Assembly: GCA_913060975.1 (NCBI GenBank)
Contig: CAJXVC010000003.1
Coordinates: forward strand, 1 to 64,000
Length of the DNA: 64,000 nt
Reading direction: 5' to 3'
Source: an uncultured Gammaproteobacteria bacterium
Lineage (GTDB): Bacteria > Pseudomonadota > Gammaproteobacteria > Pseudomonadales > Pseudohongiellaceae
Shown: one piece after another, positions 1 through 11,400 of the stretch
How the letters are laid out: each line of letters begins with the position of its first letter
Position numbering within the stretch: position 1 is the stretch's first letter
Notes under the pieces: model-generated
Seen by the model: only the letters and a program-made list of their open reading frames with translations
What the model was told of the DNA's origin: nothing
The model's database searches: none
Made by a program: the position numbers and the translations under genes

Positions 1-54
1 AGCAGCGGTCTCCAAAACCGCAGGTTGGGGGTTCGATTCCCTCCTGGCCTGCCA
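1..54 (+). tRNA. trpT: tRNA-Trp (CCA anticodon), 3' part
   Basis: The window opens inside a tRNA gene. Visible are the anticodon arm with CCA anticodon in a CTCCAAA loop, the variable loop, the T arm with GGTTCGATTCC, the acceptor 3' strand and an encoded CCA end at 52-54. The D arm and 5' acceptor strand lie upstream of the window. A tRNA-Trp directly before secE-nusG is the usual gammaproteobacterial arrangement. A 7-bp hairpin (65-71 with 81-87) follows and could help separate the tRNA from the secE message. Confidence 0.95.
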
Positions 55-117
55 TACAGGCAGGCGCGGTTTGAGACAATAACCGCGATAATTTGACGAT
101 AAGAAGTTTGGCAGAAA

Positions 118-486
118 ATGGCAGAAAAGCTGGAAAGCGATAATACAAAACTGGATTGGCTGAAGTGGGTAGTCGTTGCCGCAATCGTGATTGCTGGTGT
201 TTACGCTAACTCTTATTTCGCCGCTGAGTCTTTGTTGCTGCGTACAATTGGTTTATTGATTGCCGCTGGCGTGGCTGGATGGATTGCAGCTCAGACAGTG
301 AAGGGTAGAGCCTTCGTAAACCTGTGTCTCGATGCCAGGGTAGAAATCAGAAAAGTCGTTTGGCCAACAAGGGAAGAAACGACGCAAACTACTATTGTGG
401 TGCTGATTGTTATTTTTATAGTAGCGCTGATTTTATGGCTTCTGGATTGGGCTTTGAACGGCGTTATTTCATCGGTAATCACGTAA
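118..486 (+). CDS. secE: Preprotein translocase subunit SecE
   Basis: SecE clamps the two halves of SecY in the inner-membrane Sec channel. The 122-residue length and three hydrophobic segments (about residues 17-33, 40-59 and 91-113) match the long three-helix gammaproteobacterial form. The conserved cytoplasmic amphipathic region with the VVWPTREE motif lies just before the last helix at about residues 79-87, as in all SecE. The start is ATG at 118. nusG begins 9 bases after the stop, so the two are almost certainly co-transcribed. Confidence 0.97.
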   Translation: MAEKLESDNTKLDWLKWVVVAAIVIAGVYANSYFAAESLLLRTIGLLIAAGVAGWIAAQTVKGRAFVNLCLDARVEIRKVVWPTREETTQTTIVVLIVIFIVALILWLLDWALNGVISSVIT

Positions 487-495
487 AGGACTAAA

Positions 496-1029
496 ATGGC
501 TAAGCGCTGGTATGTAGTCCATGCTTATTCGGGCTACGAAAAGAAAGTAATGCATGCACTGAGAGAGCGAATCACTCTTTCCAAGATGGACGATTACTTC
601 GATGAAGTACTGGTTCCTACTGAGGAAGTGCTTGAAATGCGAGGCGGCCAAAAGCGGAAAAGCGAGCGCAAGTTTTTCCCCGGTTACGTGCTTGTGCATA
701 TGGAATTGAATGACGATACCTGGCATCTGGTAAAAGACACGCCACGCGTTATGGGCTTTATCGGTGGTACGGCAGAACGTCCGGCGCCTATTTCCGACAA
801 GGAAGCCAACAAGATTCTCCAGCGCATGGAGGATAGTGAAGAAACGCCAACACATAAGACGATTTACGAGCCGGGTGAAATGGTTCGCGTTACTGACGGT
901 CCTTTTAATGACTTCACCGGCACAGTCGAGGAAGTCAATTATGAAAAGAGCCGTCTACGCGTAGCAGTACTTATTTTTGGACGCTCCACACCAGTCGAAC
1001 TGGAGTTCGGCCAGGTAGAGAAAAGCTAG
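496..1029 (+). CDS. nusG: Transcription termination/antitermination protein NusG
   Basis: NusG binds RNA polymerase, suppresses pausing, assists Rho and can couple transcription to translation through S10. The N-terminal NGN domain starts with the typical [13 protein letters not shown] and carries FPGYVLV at about residues 55-61. The C-terminal KOW domain with [14 protein letters not shown] follows at about residues 134-147. The length of 177 residues is close to E. coli NusG (181). It follows secE closely. The usual next gene, rplK, is displaced by a 570-bp gap filled largely by repeats. Confidence 0.98.
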   Translation: MAKRWYVVHAYSGYEKKVMHALRERITLSKMDDYFDEVLVPTEEVLEMRGGQKRKSERKFFPGYVLVHMELNDDTWHLVKDTPRVMGFIGGTAERPAPISDKEANKILQRMEDSEETPTHKTIYEPGEMVRVTDGPFNDFTGTVEEVNYEKSRLRVAVLIFGRSTPVELEFGQVEKS

Positions 1030-1080
1030 AGAAGCCAGAAGCCCAAACTGCGCCGAAATCCGCAGGGATTTCTTCGTGGC

Positions 1081-1390
1081 GGGCTTCGCGGGACAGGTCA
1101 AAAGCGCATTCGCCAGCTTCAAGGTTGGCACCAAAGATCCGCGCTTTTGCCCTGTCCCCAGTTAAAAGTCTGTTAGATCTTGAAAAAGACTGAAGCGGGC
1201 TTCGCGGGACAGAACAAAAGCGCATTCGCCAGCTTCATGGCTGGCACTAAAGACCCGCGTTTTGCCCTGTCCCCAGTTAAAAGCCTGTTAAATCTTGAAA
1301 AAGACTGAAGCGGGCTTCGCGGGACAGAACAAAAACGCATTCGCCAGCTTCACGGCTGGCATTAAAGACCCGCGTTTTTGCTGTCCCCCA
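1081..1390 (+). repeat. Three tandem ~115-bp units, each a long hairpin
   Basis: Units start at 1081, 1197 and 1312 with the same GGGCTTCGCGGGACAG opening; the third is cut short at about 1390. Each folds into one long hairpin with outer arms 1090-1107/1141-1158, 1206-1223/1257-1273 and 1321-1338/1372-1387, and an inner GCCAGC/GCTGGC stem. Arm changes are partly compensatory: AAAAGCGC pairs with GCGCTTTT in unit 1, and AAAAACGC with GCGTTTTT in unit 3. No coding frame is conserved across the units. The rest of the 1030-1599 gap holds two short hairpins, near 1434-1451 and 1478-1491, and the rplK ribosome site. I see no clear promoter. Confidence 0.9.
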
Positions 1391-1599
1391 GTGAGAAACC
1401 TGTTCGATCAGGAACAGAGCAACAAGATTCGGAACTTTGCACTAATGCAAAGCGCCAAAAACGAGTGCAAATCAAGAGCCAGCCAGCTCTGATTAGCACA
1501 CTAAAGTCGAATTTTTACCTTCATCGAAGGCCAAAAATACGCCGGGGAGTCTGAACAGCCGTTAGGCCCAGTAAGGCGCCAGAACCCAAGGAGATAATC

Positions 1600-2034
1600 A
1601 TGGCTAAGAAAGTACTGGCTTATATCAAGCTGCAAGTTGGCGCAGGTGCTGCCAACCCAAGTCCACCTGTTGGTCCGGCTCTCGGTCAACATGGTGTGAA
1701 CATCATGGAATTCTGTAAAGCATTTAACGCGCAAACACAGGGCGTTGAGCAGGGGCTGCCGATTCCGGTAGTTATCACTGTCTATGCTGATCGCAGTTTC
1801 ACCTTTATTACCAAAACGCCTCCTGCCGCAGTACTGCTGCGTAAGGCTGCTGGTGTCAAAAAAGGCAGTGGTCGACCCAACACTGAAAAAGTTGGCAAGG
1901 TTACTCGTGCACAGTTGGAAGAAATCGCCAACCAGAAAATGCCTGACCTGACCGCCGCTGATATGGACGCTGCCGTGCGTACGCTAGCTGGTAGTGCTCG
2001 CAGTGCGGGACTGGAAGTAGAGGGAGTGGAATAA
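1600..2034 (+). CDS. rplK: 50S ribosomal protein L11
   Basis: L11 binds the GTPase-associated region of 23S rRNA and is needed for the RelA response. The length of 144 residues fits the family (142 in E. coli). The N-terminal domain has the conserved [20 protein letters not shown] proline-rich stretch, and the C-terminal rRNA-binding domain carries [14 protein letters not shown] sits just upstream of the ATG. rplA starts one base after the stop, so the pair is translationally coupled. In E. coli L1 represses this pair by binding the leader; no L1-like site was identified here. Confidence 0.98.
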   Translation: MAKKVLAYIKLQVGAGAANPSPPVGPALGQHGVNIMEFCKAFNAQTQGVEQGLPIPVVITVYADRSFTFITKTPPAAVLLRKAAGVKKGSGRPNTEKVGKVTRAQLEEIANQKMPDLTAADMDAAVRTLAGSARSAGLEVEGVE

Positions 2035-2035
2035 C

Positions 2036-2731
2036 ATGGCCAAGTTAACCAAACGACGTAAATCAATGCAGGAAAAGATCGAGCCTGGCAAGACCTATGC
2101 CATTGAAGAGGCCGTATCTTTGATTGCTGAGTTTTCTTCGCAAAAATTCAAAGAGTCTATCGATGTATCAGTCCGTCTGGGCGTCGATCCTCGCAAATCC
2201 GATCAAGTGGTTCGTGGTTCCACCACGTTGCCAAATGGTACGGGTAAAGACGTGCGCGTTGCTGTATTCGCCCAGGGCGAAAACGCTGAAAAAGCCAAGG
2301 CTGCAGGTGCCGACATCGTCGGTTTTGATGACCTGGCCGAATCGATTCAGGGTGGCAACATGGACTTTGACGTAGTCATTGCTACACCGGACGCTATGCG
2401 TGTGGTGGGCAAGCTGGGTCAGGTTCTTGGGCCGCGCGGCCTGATGCCAAACCCCAAGGTTGGCACAGTGACTCCTGATGTTGAGACTGCTGTTAAGAAT
2501 GCCAAGGCTGGTCAGGTGCGTTACCGCACAGACAAGAACGGCATCGTACACGGCGGAATCGGCAAAGTTGGTTTTGATGGCGATGCTATCAAAGGCAACC
2601 TGGAAGCTCTGTTGTCAGATCTGAAGAAAGCCAAGCCTTCTTCATCCAAGGGCATCTATATCAGGAAGATTGTGTTGTCTTCGACTATGGGCCCAGGCCT
2701 GCAGATCGATCAGTCAAGCCTGACCATTTAA
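2036..2731 (+). CDS. rplA: 50S ribosomal protein L1
   Basis: L1 forms the mobile stalk at the E site and can act as a translational repressor of its own operon. At 231 residues it is standard length. The signature region with [15 protein letters not shown] lies at about residues 132-146 and GGIGKVGFD at about 173-181. The start follows the rplK stop by one base, giving tight coupling. A 325-bp gap to rplJ follows. Confidence 0.98.
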   Translation: MAKLTKRRKSMQEKIEPGKTYAIEEAVSLIAEFSSQKFKESIDVSVRLGVDPRKSDQVVRGSTTLPNGTGKDVRVAVFAQGENAEKAKAAGADIVGFDDLAESIQGGNMDFDVVIATPDAMRVVGKLGQVLGPRGLMPNPKVGTVTPDVETAVKNAKAGQVRYRTDKNGIVHGGIGKVGFDGDAIKGNLEALLSDLKKAKPSSSKGIYIRKIVLSSTMGPGLQIDQSSLTI

Positions 2732-2744
2732 CGAATTGAAGCAA

Positions 2745-2775
2745 GACCGAGAGTCGGCATGCCGGCGGCTCGGTC
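2745..2775 (+). other. Hairpin downstream of rplA
   Basis: GACCGAG (2745-2751) pairs with CTCGGTC (2769-2775), enclosing an internal CGGCATGCCG palindrome. It sits 14 bases after the rplA stop. No T-run follows, so it is not a classical Rho-independent terminator. It may be a 3' stabilising or processing structure between the L11 and L10 transcription units. Confidence 0.5.
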
Positions 2776-2889
2776 GACTTTGTGAGATTTTGCTCGCCAG
2801 ACATTGCCAGAACAATCAGGCATTCGAGCGCTAGCAAGTCGCAACCGAATTTGAGGGTTTTGTGAATGCTTTGTCATTCGCGGAGCCGT

Positions 2890-3000
2890 CAAAGACCGTA
2901 GGTGACTCAGTAATGGGTCTTAATGTCCTACGCAGATGGTGAAACCCGATCCGGATTAAGTAACACCGGTTCTTATCACCTAATAAAACGGATGCAGTAC
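2890..3000 (+). promoter_or_regulatory. Probable L10 (rplJ) leader
   Basis: The 325-bp gap before rplJ contains a structured stretch. CGTAGG (2897-2902) pairs with CCTACG (2937-2942), and ATGGTGAAACCCGATCCGG follows. In E. coli the rplJL leader binds the L10-L12 complex and represses translation; position and general shape agree here. I did not verify a kink-turn match base by base, and no promoter stands out in the gap. Confidence 0.5.
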
Positions 3001-3056
3001 TTTGTATTGTATTTAAAGCATGGCTGGCAACAGCCAAAACTAAAGGAGTCTGAATA

Positions 3057-3587
3057 GTGGCTATTCGATTGGAAGACAAGAAACAGATTGTTTCTGAAGT
3101 CAATCAGGCTGCTAGCAGTGCCCTGTCTGCGGTACTCGCCGATTATCGAGGCGTTTCCGTAGAAGACATGACAGCACTTCGCAAGACTGCACGAGAAAAC
3201 AATGTTTATCTGCGCGTTGTTCGCAACACACTGCTGAAAAGAGCAGTGGCAGAGACAGAGTATGAGTGCATTCAAGATGTGTTGGTCGGTCCGACAATTT
3301 TGGCTTTTTCTCAGGAAGATCCCGGTGCCGCTGCGCGCGTACTGAAGGATTTTGCTAAGGGAAACGACAAATTCGAGATCAAGGCACTGTCGGTTGGAGG
3401 TGAGCTCCTGGATGCATCGCAGATTGATCGGTTGGCGAAATTGCCGACTCATGATGAAGCGTTGTCTCTGTTGATGAGCGTGATGTTGGCGCCTGTCACC
3501 AAGCTTGCCCGTACGATGAACGAGGTACCGACAAAAGCAACACGTGCGGTAGCCGCGGTTCGCGACCAGAAGCAGGAAGCAGCCTGA
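3057..3587 (+). CDS. rplJ: 50S ribosomal protein L10
   Basis: L10 anchors the L7/L12 dimers at the ribosomal stalk base and autoregulates rplJL. The protein is 176 residues, a little longer than E. coli L10 (165). It has the N-terminal rRNA-binding segment with [17 protein letters not shown] and the [16 protein letters not shown] motif. The start is GTG at 3057 preceded by AAAGGAG. The C-terminal helix region (about 135-165) that binds L12 is present, followed by a short polar tail. rplL follows after 46 bases. Confidence 0.98.
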   Translation: MAIRLEDKKQIVSEVNQAASSALSAVLADYRGVSVEDMTALRKTARENNVYLRVVRNTLLKRAVAETEYECIQDVLVGPTILAFSQEDPGAAARVLKDFAKGNDKFEIKALSVGGELLDASQIDRLAKLPTHDEALSLLMSVMLAPVTKLARTMNEVPTKATRAVAAVRDQKQEAA

Positions 3588-3633
3588 TTCCTTTGCCATT
3601 TAATTTTTAATTTATTAGCAGGAGATAAGACAG

Positions 3634-4011
3634 ATGTCTCTATCGACAGAAGATGTATTAAACGCAATTGCTGATATGTCAGTTATGGACGTTGTCCAGC
3701 TGGTTGAAGCTATGGAAGAAAAATTCGGCGTATCTGCCGCTGCTGCAGTTGCAGCCGCGCCAGCCGCTGCTGCCGGTGATGCGGCCCCAGCTGAAGAGAA
3801 GGACGAGTTCGACATCGTTCTGACTGGCGCTGGTGAGAAGAAAGTAAATGTTATTAAAGCAGTACGTGCCATCACCGGTCTTGGCCTGAAAGAAGCCAAA
3901 GAAATGGTAGACGGCGCTCCTTCTACATTGAAGGAAGCTGCTCCTAAAGCTGAAGCGGAAGAAGCCAAGAAAGCACTGGAAGAAGCTGGCGCTACCGTTG
4001 AGCTTAAGTAA
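3634..4011 (+). CDS. rplL: 50S ribosomal protein L7/L12
   Basis: The stalk protein recruits translational GTPases. At 125 residues it shows the three expected parts: an N-terminal dimerisation helix pair (about 1-33), an Ala-rich hinge (about 34-53) and a C-terminal factor-binding domain with [16 protein letters not shown] strong AGGAG ribosome site precedes the ATG, consistent with its need for fourfold higher synthesis than L10. Confidence 0.98.
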   Translation: MSLSTEDVLNAIADMSVMDVVQLVEAMEEKFGVSAAAAVAAAPAAAAGDAAPAEEKDEFDIVLTGAGEKKVNVIKAVRAITGLGLKEAKEMVDGAPSTLKEAAPKAEAEEAKKALEEAGATVELK

Positions 4012-4035
4012 CAAGCGTCGACTTTCAGTCAAATG

Positions 4036-4065
4036 GCGTCAGGTGCACTTCGGTGCGCCTGACGC
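4036..4065 (+). terminator. rplL-rpoB attenuator-type hairpin
   Basis: GCGTCAGG (4036-4043) pairs with CCTGACGC (4058-4065), with further GTGCAC/GGTGCG pairing around a TTCG-type loop. Only a weak T-rich tail (TTGCTTGT) follows. E. coli has a partial terminator at the same point that lowers rpoBC relative to ribosomal protein transcription, and this hairpin probably does the same job. Confidence 0.6.
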
Positions 4066-4225
4066 TTGCTTGTGCATTAAATAAGCAAAAGATATTTGCC
4101 CGGCAAAGTGTCAGGGCAGACGGATAATTACCGTCATTCGCTGCACATAGCGATGCGTTTCAGAATTTGCAGATCGACTCTGCCAGCAGTAACTACTTAC
4201 AGTACATAAAGCTAGGAACTCACTA

Positions 4226-7200
4226 ATGGCCTATTCTTATACAGAGAAAAAACGTATTCGTAAGAATTTCGGCAAACTGCCGAGCGCGATGGACATCCCT
4301 TACCTGTTGTCCATCCAGGTTGATTCTTACAGACAATTTACCCAGGCTGGTATCCCGGCAGAGGATCGCTTGGAGCAAGGCTTACATGCCGCGTTCAAAT
4401 CTGTATTCCCAATCGTCAGCTATTCCGGCAAAGCTGTTCTGGAATATGTTAGCTACGCTTTGGGCAAACCCGCTTTTGACGTCAAGGAATGTCAGCTGCG
4501 TGGTTCCACCTATTCCGTTTCCTTACGCGTCAAGGTTCGGTTGATCCTGTACGATAAGGAATCAACGACACAAACCATCAAGGACATTAAAGAGCAGGAA
4601 GTCTACATGGGCGAGATCCCATTGATGACTGATTCCGGTACTTTTGTCATTAATGGTACAGAGCGTGTTGTTGTCTCTCAGTTGCACCGTTCACCGGGTG
4701 TCTTCTTCGACCACGACCGTGGCAAGACGCACAGCTCCGGTAAGCTGCTTTATTCTGCGCGTGTGATTCCTTACCGTGGTTCCTGGTTGGATTTTGAGTT
4801 CGATCCAAAGGACATGGTCTATGTGCGGATTGACCGTCGCCGCAAATTGCCGGCGACCGTACTGCTGCGTGCTCTGGGTTATAGCTCCCAGGAAATTCTG
4901 GAGATGTTCTATGAAAAGAACGACCTCAAGATTTCCAAAGGCAAAGAGCCTAAGATTTCATTGAAGTTGGTGCCATCGCGTCTGCGTGGTGACGTGCTTA
5001 CCTTCCCGATCAATGACAAGAAAGGCAAATTGATCGTCGAAGAAGGCCGGCGTATTACTAGCCGCCATATTCGTCAGATGGAAGACGCCAAGCTGACCGA
5101 ACTGGAAGTCTCACATGACTATCTGATCGGTGCTGCGTTGGCTTCCGACATTATCAACGAAGAAACCGGCGAAGTAACATTTGCCTGTAACACAGAAATC
5201 ACTCAAGAAATAATTGAACAGTTTCTTGAAACTGGCGTGACTGATTTCCAGACCATTTACACCAATGATCTGGATTGCGGACCGTTTGTTTCCGACACGC
5301 TGCGAATCGACACCACTACTTCCAAGCTGGAAGCGATGGTCGAGATCTATCGCATGATGCGTCCAGGTGAGCCGCCGACGAAAGAGTCTGCGGAAAACCT
5401 GTTCTCGAATCTGTTCTTCTCGCCAGAACGCTACGACTTGTCTGCGGTTGGCCGCATGAAGTTCAACCGTCGTCTGGGTCGCCCGGAAACCGAAGGTTCG
5501 CCAGTGCTGGATATGAACGACATCGTTGACGTGTTGAAGACACTGGTTGGAATACGTAACGGTTTCGGTTCTGTCGATGACATCGACCACTTGGGTAACC
5601 GTCGCATCCGTTCTGTTGGTGAGATGGCCGAAAACCAGTTCCGCGTCGGTCTGGTTCGTGTTGAGCGCGCTGTTAAAGAGCGCTTGAGTATGGCTGATTC
5701 TGAAGGCCTGATGCCACAGGACATGATCAACGCCAAGCCGGTTGCTGCTGCTATCAAGGAATTCTTTGGTTCCAGCCAGCTGTCCCAGTTTATGGACCAG
5801 AACAACCCGCTGTCTGAGGTCACTCACAAGCGTCGTGTTTCTGCTCTTGGGCCAGGTGGTCTTACCCGTGAGCGTGCCGGTTTTGAAGTACGAGACGTGC
5901 ACCCGACTCACTACGGTCGAGTTTGCCCGATTGAGACTCCTGAAGGTCCGAACATTGGTTTGATCAACTCATTGGCAACCTATGCGCGTACCAACAACTA
6001 CGGCTTCCTCGAAAGCCCGTATCGTAAAGTAGTAGACAACAAAGTCACTGATGAGATCGATTACCTGTCAGCGATTGACGAAAGCGATTTCGTCATTGCC
6101 CAGGCCTCTGCGCCGTTGGACAAGAAGCTAGGCTTTGTCGATAACCTGGTCACTGTGCGTTACAAGGGTGAGACCACCCTCAAACCACGCGAAGAAGTGG
6201 ACTACATGGACGTGGCGCCACAACAGATGGTATCTGTTGCTGCTGCTCTGATTCCATTCCTGGAGCACGATGATGCCAACCGGGCATTGATGGGTTCCAA
6301 CATGCAACGTCAGGCTGTGCCGACACTGCGTACCGAAAAACCTCTGGTAGGTACTGGTATGGAGCGTAACGTAGCCAGTGACTCTGGTGTGTGTGTGGTT
6401 GCCTTCCGTGGTGGTGTTATTGAGAGTGTGGACGCGGGTCGAATTATTGTTCGTGTAAACGACGATGAAACAGACGCAGGCGAGGCGGGTGTAGATATCT
6501 ACAACCTGACCAAGTACACCCGTTCCAACCAAAACACCTGTATTAGCCAGAAGCCTCTGGTGAAAGACGGCGATATTATCAGCCGTGGTGACATTCTTGC
6601 TGATGGTCCGTCCATTGATATGGGTGAGCTGGCGCTGGGTCAAAACATGCGCATCGCCTTTATGCCATGGAATGGTTATAACTTTGAGGACTCGATTCTT
6701 ATTTCAGAGCGAGTGGTTAAGGAAGACCGTTTTACTTCCATCCACATTCAGGAACTGACCTGTGTTGCTCGTGATACCAAGCTGGGTTCTGAAGAAATTA
6801 CAGCAGATATTCCCAATGTCGGTGAAGGCGCGCTGGGCAAGCTGGACGAGTCCGGTATTGTCTACATCGGTGCCGAAGTTAATGCTGGCGATATTCTGGT
6901 TGGCAAGGTAACTCCGAAAGGTGAAACCCAACTGACTCCGGAAGAAAAGCTGCTGCGTGCCATCTTTGGTGAGAAGGCCTCTGACGTGAAGGATACGTCA
7001 CTGCGTGTTCCTACCAGCGTAAAAGGCACCGTAATTGACGTGCAGGTGTTCACTCGTGATGGTCTGGAAAAAGACCAACGTGCCATTGAGATTGAAGAAT
7101 ATCAATTGGCGCAGGTTCGCAAGGACATCAACGACGAATACCGCATTGTCGAAACAGCGACCTTTGAACGTCTGCAAGACGCCCTGTTGGGTAAAGTTGT

Positions 7201-8314
7201 TGCCGGCGGTCCGAAGATCAAGAAAGGTCAGAAGATCACCAAGGATTACCTGGAAGATCTGCCTCGCGAAGATTGGTTCAAACTGCGTATGTCCAATGAG
7301 GCCATGAATCAGCAACTCGAGCGTGCTGAAGCGCAATTGAAAGAGCGTCGCGAAGAACTGGACGAGCGTTTTGAAGACAAGAAGAACAAGCTGACTCAGG
7401 GCGATGATCTTGCTCCGGGTGTGCTGAAGATCGTCAAGGTCTATCTTGCTATCAAGCGCACCATCCAGCCAGGTGACAAGATGGCCGGTCGTCATGGTAA
7501 CAAGGGTGTGATCTCTGTGATCATGCCTGTTGAAGACATGCCGTACGACGAAACTGGCGAGCCTGTTGATATCGTTCTTAACCCGCTGGGCGTACCGTCG
7601 CGAATGAACGTGGGTCAGATTCTTGAGACGCACCTGGGTGCGGCCGCCAAGGGGCTGGGGTTGCGAATTGGCAAGTTGCTTGATTCAAAAGCCAAGACCA
7701 CGGAAACGCGCAAATTGCTGACTGACATCTACAACAAGGTCGGTAATCGCACTGAAGACATCAAAGGTCTGACTGATGATGAGGTGATGGAATTGGCTGG
7801 CAACTTGCGTGCCGGTGTGCCAATGGCAACGCCTGTTTTCGACGGTGCAGCAGAAGCTGAAATCAAGGACATGCTGGAACTGGCTGAAATGGATCGTAGT
7901 GGTCAGGTCACTCTCTTTGATGGACGAACTGGTGAGTCTTTTGATCGACAGGTCACTGTAGGCATCATGTACATGCTCAAGCTCAACCACCTGGTGGATG
8001 ACAAGATGCATGCCCGTTCTACCGGCTCGTACAGCCTGGTTACCCAGCAGCCGCTGGGTGGTAAGGCGCAGTTCGGTGGTCAGCGCTTCGGAGAAATGGA
8101 AGTGTGGGCCCTGGAAGCTTACGGTGCAGCTTATACGCTGCAGGAAATGCTGACAGTCAAGTCAGACGACGTTGCTGGACGCACCAAGATGTATAAGAAC
8201 ATCGTTGATGGTGATCATCGAATGGAACCAGCGATGCCGGAATCGTTCAACGTGTTGGTCAAGGAGATTCGTTCCCTTGGCATCGACATGGAACTGGATG
8301 TGAGCAACGAATAA
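4226..8314 (+). CDS. rpoB: DNA-directed RNA polymerase subunit beta
   Basis: RpoB forms one pincer and much of the active centre of RNA polymerase. The 1362-residue length matches gammaproteobacterial RpoB (1342 in E. coli). The rifampicin region ([18 protein letters not shown], then [11 protein letters not shown]) starts near residue 513 and has the wild-type sensitive residues, including S in RRVSAL. The C-terminal [15 protein letters not shown] block is intact. rpoC begins 92 bases downstream in the same orientation. Confidence 0.99.
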   Translation: MAYSYTEKKRIRKNFGKLPSAMDIPYLLSIQVDSYRQFTQAGIPAEDRLEQGLHAAFKSVFPIVSYSGKAVLEYVSYALGKPAFDVKECQLRGSTYSVSLRVKVRLILYDKESTTQTIKDIKEQEVYMGEIPLMTDSGTFVINGTERVVVSQLHRSPGVFFDHDRGKTHSSGKLLYSARVIPYRGSWLDFEFDPKDMVYVRIDRRRKLPATVLLRALGYSSQEILEMFYEKNDLKISKGKEPKISLKLVPSRLRGDVLTFPINDKKGKLIVEEGRRITSRHIRQMEDAKLTELEVSHDYLIGAALASDIINEETGEVTFACNTEITQEIIEQFLETGVTDFQTIYTNDLDCGPFVSDTLRIDTTTSKLEAMVEIYRMMRPGEPPTKESAENLFSNLFFSPERYDLSAVGRMKFNRRLGRPETEGSPVLDMNDIVDVLKTLVGIRNGFGSVDDIDHLGNRRIRSVGEMAENQFRVGLVRVERAVKERLSMADSEGLMPQDMINAKPVAAAIKEFFGSSQLSQFMDQNNPLSEVTHKRRVSALGPGGLTRERAGFEVRDVHPTHYGRVCPIETPEGPNIGLINSLATYARTNNYGFLESPYRKVVDNKVTDEIDYLSAIDESDFVIAQASAPLDKKLGFVDNLVTVRYKGETTLKPREEVDYMDVAPQQMVSVAAALIPFLEHDDANRALMGSNMQRQAVPTLRTEKPLVGTGMERNVASDSGVCVVAFRGGVIESVDAGRIIVRVNDDETDAGEAGVDIYNLTKYTRSNQNTCISQKPLVKDGDIISRGDILADGPSIDMGELALGQNMRIAFMPWNGYNFEDSILISERVVKEDRFTSIHIQELTCVARDTKLGSEEITADIPNVGEGALGKLDESGIVYIGAEVNAGDILVGKVTPKGETQLTPEEKLLRAIFGEKASDVKDTSLRVPTSVKGTVIDVQVFTRDGLEKDQRAIEIEEYQLAQVRKDINDEYRIVETATFERLQDALLGKVVAGGPKIKKGQKITKDYLEDLPREDWFKLRMSNEAMNQQLERAEAQLKERREELDERFEDKKNKLTQGDDLAPGVLKIVKVYLAIKRTIQPGDKMAGRHGNKGVISVIMPVEDMPYDETGEPVDIVLNPLGVPSRMNVGQILETHLGAAAKGLGLRIGKLLDSKAKTTETRKLLTDIYNKVGNRTEDIKGLTDDEVMELAGNLRAGVPMATPVFDGAAEAEIKDMLELAEMDRSGQVTLFDGRTGESFDRQVTVGIMYMLKLNHLVDDKMHARSTGSYSLVTQQPLGGKAQFGGQRFGEMEVWALEAYGAAYTLQEMLTVKSDDVAGRTKMYKNIVDGDHRMEPAMPESFNVLVKEIRSLGIDMELDVSNE

Positions 8315-8406
8315 GCGTTGCTCGCGCACCAGTACGAATCCGCATAACGACTATCACTGCTTAAAAAAGTCTGGCCACGGTAAAGAGGCCAGACGGAGGA
8401 AACAGA

Positions 8407-11400
8407 ATGAAAGACCTATTAGGGTTGTTGAAATCTCAATCACCGTCAGATGAGTTTGATTCCATTCGCATTGGCCTGGCATCGCCTGAGATGATCCGGG
8501 CGTGGTCCTTTGGTGAAGTGAAAAAGCCAGAGACCATCAACTATCGAACATTCAAGCCAGAGCGCGATGGTCTCTTCTGTGCCAAGATTTTTGGCCCGGT
8601 AAAAGACTATGAATGTCTGTGCGGCAAATACAAGCGACTGAAGCATCGCGGTGTCATCTGTGAGAAGTGTGGCGTTGAAGTCGCACTCTCCAAAGTTCGT
8701 CGTGACCGCATGGGCCATATCGAACTGGCCAGCCCGGTAGCTCATATCTGGTTCCTGAAATCGTTGCCGTCGCGTATCGGTTTGTTGCTGGACATGACGC
8801 TGCGTGACATCGAGCGCATCCTGTACTTCGAATCATTTGTTGTGACCGATCCTGGCATGACGACTCTGGAAAAAGGCCAGCTGCTGACTGACGAGCAGTA
8901 CTACGAGGCCATGGAAGAGTGGAGTGACGAATTCGAAGCCAAGATGGGTGCCGAAGCTGTCCAGGCCCTGATGAAGGACATGGACGTTGATGCTGAAGTA
9001 GCACGCCTGCGAGAAGAAATTCCGGCAACGAATTCTGAAACCAAACTGAAGAAACTGTCCAAGCGCCTGAAGCTGCTTGAGGCCTTCGTCGACTCCGGCA
9101 ACAAGCCTGAGTGGATGGTCATGTCTGTATTGCCAGTGCTGCCACCGGACCTGCGTCCACTGGTACCTCTGGATGGTGGTCGCTTTGCGACTTCCGATCT
9201 GAACGATCTGTATCGTCGGGTAATCAACCGTAACAACCGTCTCAAGCGTCTGCTGGATCTGAACGCGCCTGACATCATCGTGCGTAACGAAAAGCGTATG
9301 TTGCAGGAAGCGGTCGATGCATTGCTGGACAACGGTCGTCGCGGCCGCGCGATTACCGGTTCCAACAAGCGTCCATTGAAGTCGCTGGCCGACATGATCA
9401 AAGGTAAGCAAGGTCGCTTCCGTCAAAACCTGCTCGGTAAGCGAGTCGACTATTCCGGCCGTTCGGTTATCGTGGTTGGCCCGACCCTGAAGCTGCACCA
9501 GTGTGGTCTGCCCAAGAAGATGGCTCTGGAACTGTTCAAGCCGTTCATCTTCGGCAAACTCGAGCGCCGTGGTCTTGCCACTACTATTAAAGCTGCCAAG
9601 AAGATGGTGGAACGCGAAACAGCCGAGGTCTGGGATATTCTCGCCGAAGTTATTCGTGAACATCCGGTATTACTTAACCGAGCGCCAACTCTTCACCGTT
9701 TGGGCATTCAGGCATTCGAACCGGTCTTGATTGAAGGTAAGGCCATTCAATTGCACCCGCTGGTTTGTGCTGCCTACAACGCCGACTTTGACGGTGACCA
9801 AATGGCCGTTCACGTACCGCTGACACTGGAAGCCCAGTTGGAAGCACGTACGCTGATGATGTCTACCAACAACATCCTGGCTCCGGCCAACGGCGAACCT
9901 ATCATCGTGCCCTCGCAGGACGTGGTATTGGGTCTGTACTACATGACGCGTGAGCGTGTGAACGCCAAAGGCGAAGGCATGATTTTTGCCGATACCAAGG
10001 AAGTTCAGCGCGCTTATGAGACTCGCAGCGTTGATCTGCAGGCGCGCGTTAAAGTGCGTATCACGCAGACCATCAATGATGATGAAGGCGGCAAGGAAAC
10101 GACTACCTCAATTGAGGAGACGACTGTTGGTCGTGTCTTGCTGTTCAACATCGTGCCAGCAGGTCTGCCTTTTGCGATGGTCAATCAGAAGATGGGCAAG
10201 AAGCCGATCTCGCAGATTCTCAACGCGTGCTATCGCAACGTAGGTCTGAAAGAGACAGTAATTTTTGCTGACCAACTGATGTACACCGGTTACAAGTATT
10301 CCACGCGTTCCGGTTCGTCCATTGGTGTGAATGATTTCGTCATTCCGGATGAAAAAGCCAAGATCATTGATCAGGCCAACGCCGAAGTGGAAGAAATCGA
10401 ATCCCAGTTTGCTTCCGGTCTGGTAACCCAGGGCGAGAAGTACAACAAAGTGATCGATATCTGGTCGCGGGCTAACGACATCGTGGCCAAGTCCATGATG
10501 GAAGGCCTGTCCACAGAGCCAGTGATCAATCGCGAAGGCGAGGAAGTACAGCAAGAGTCCTTTAACTCCGTGTACATCTATGCGGATTCCGGCGCTCGAG
10601 GCTCCCCCGCACAGATTCGTCAGTTGGCTGGTATGCGTGGCCTGATGGCCCGTCCGGATGGCTCTATTATTGAGACGCCGATTACTGCCAACTTCCGTGA
10701 AGGTCTGAACGTATCGCAATACTTCACCTCTACTCACGGTGCGCGTAAAGGTTTGGCCGATACGGCATTGAAGACGGCTAACTCAGGTTATCTGACGCGT
10801 CGTCTGGTGGACATCTCTCAGGATCTGGTGATCACTGAGCACGATTGTGGCACCACTGAAGGCCTGACCATGTCACCAATCATCGAAGGCGGTGACATCA
10901 TCGCGCCACTGGGTGATCGTGTACTGGGTCGTGTGCTTAATGCGGACGCACTGGATGATGAAACTGGCGACGTGATTGTTGAAGCCGGCACCATGATCAA
11001 CGAGAAAATGGTGGAGCGGCTGGAAACCCGTGGTGTTGACCAGGTGCTGGTACGTTCGCCAATTACCTGCGAAACCCGTTTCGGTATTTGTAGTATGTGT
11101 TACGGCCGTGATCTGGCGCGTGGTCATATCGCCAACGTCGGTGAGGCAGTGGGTGTTATCGCTGCTCAGTCCATCGGTGAGCCTGGTACTCAGCTGACGA
11201 TGCGTACGTTCCACATCGGTGGTGCGGCCTCTCGAGCTACAGCGGCTGACAGCGTACAGGTGAAGAACACCGGTAAGATCCACCTGAACAACATGAAGAC
11301 TGTGGAAAACATCAAAGGCGAGCTGGTTGTAGTATCGCGCTCCGGTGTGCTGATCGTGAACGACACCAATGGTCGTGAGCGTGAACTCTACAAGCTGCCA

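Noticed and set aside
1295..1492. 65-codon frame over the nusG-rplK repeats
   Set aside because: It covers only the third repeat and its spacer. The other units do not preserve the frame.
5111..5911. 266-codon minus-strand frame inside rpoB
   Set aside because: Antisense shadow of a strongly biased coding region. Similar shadows occur throughout rpoB, rpoC and fusA.
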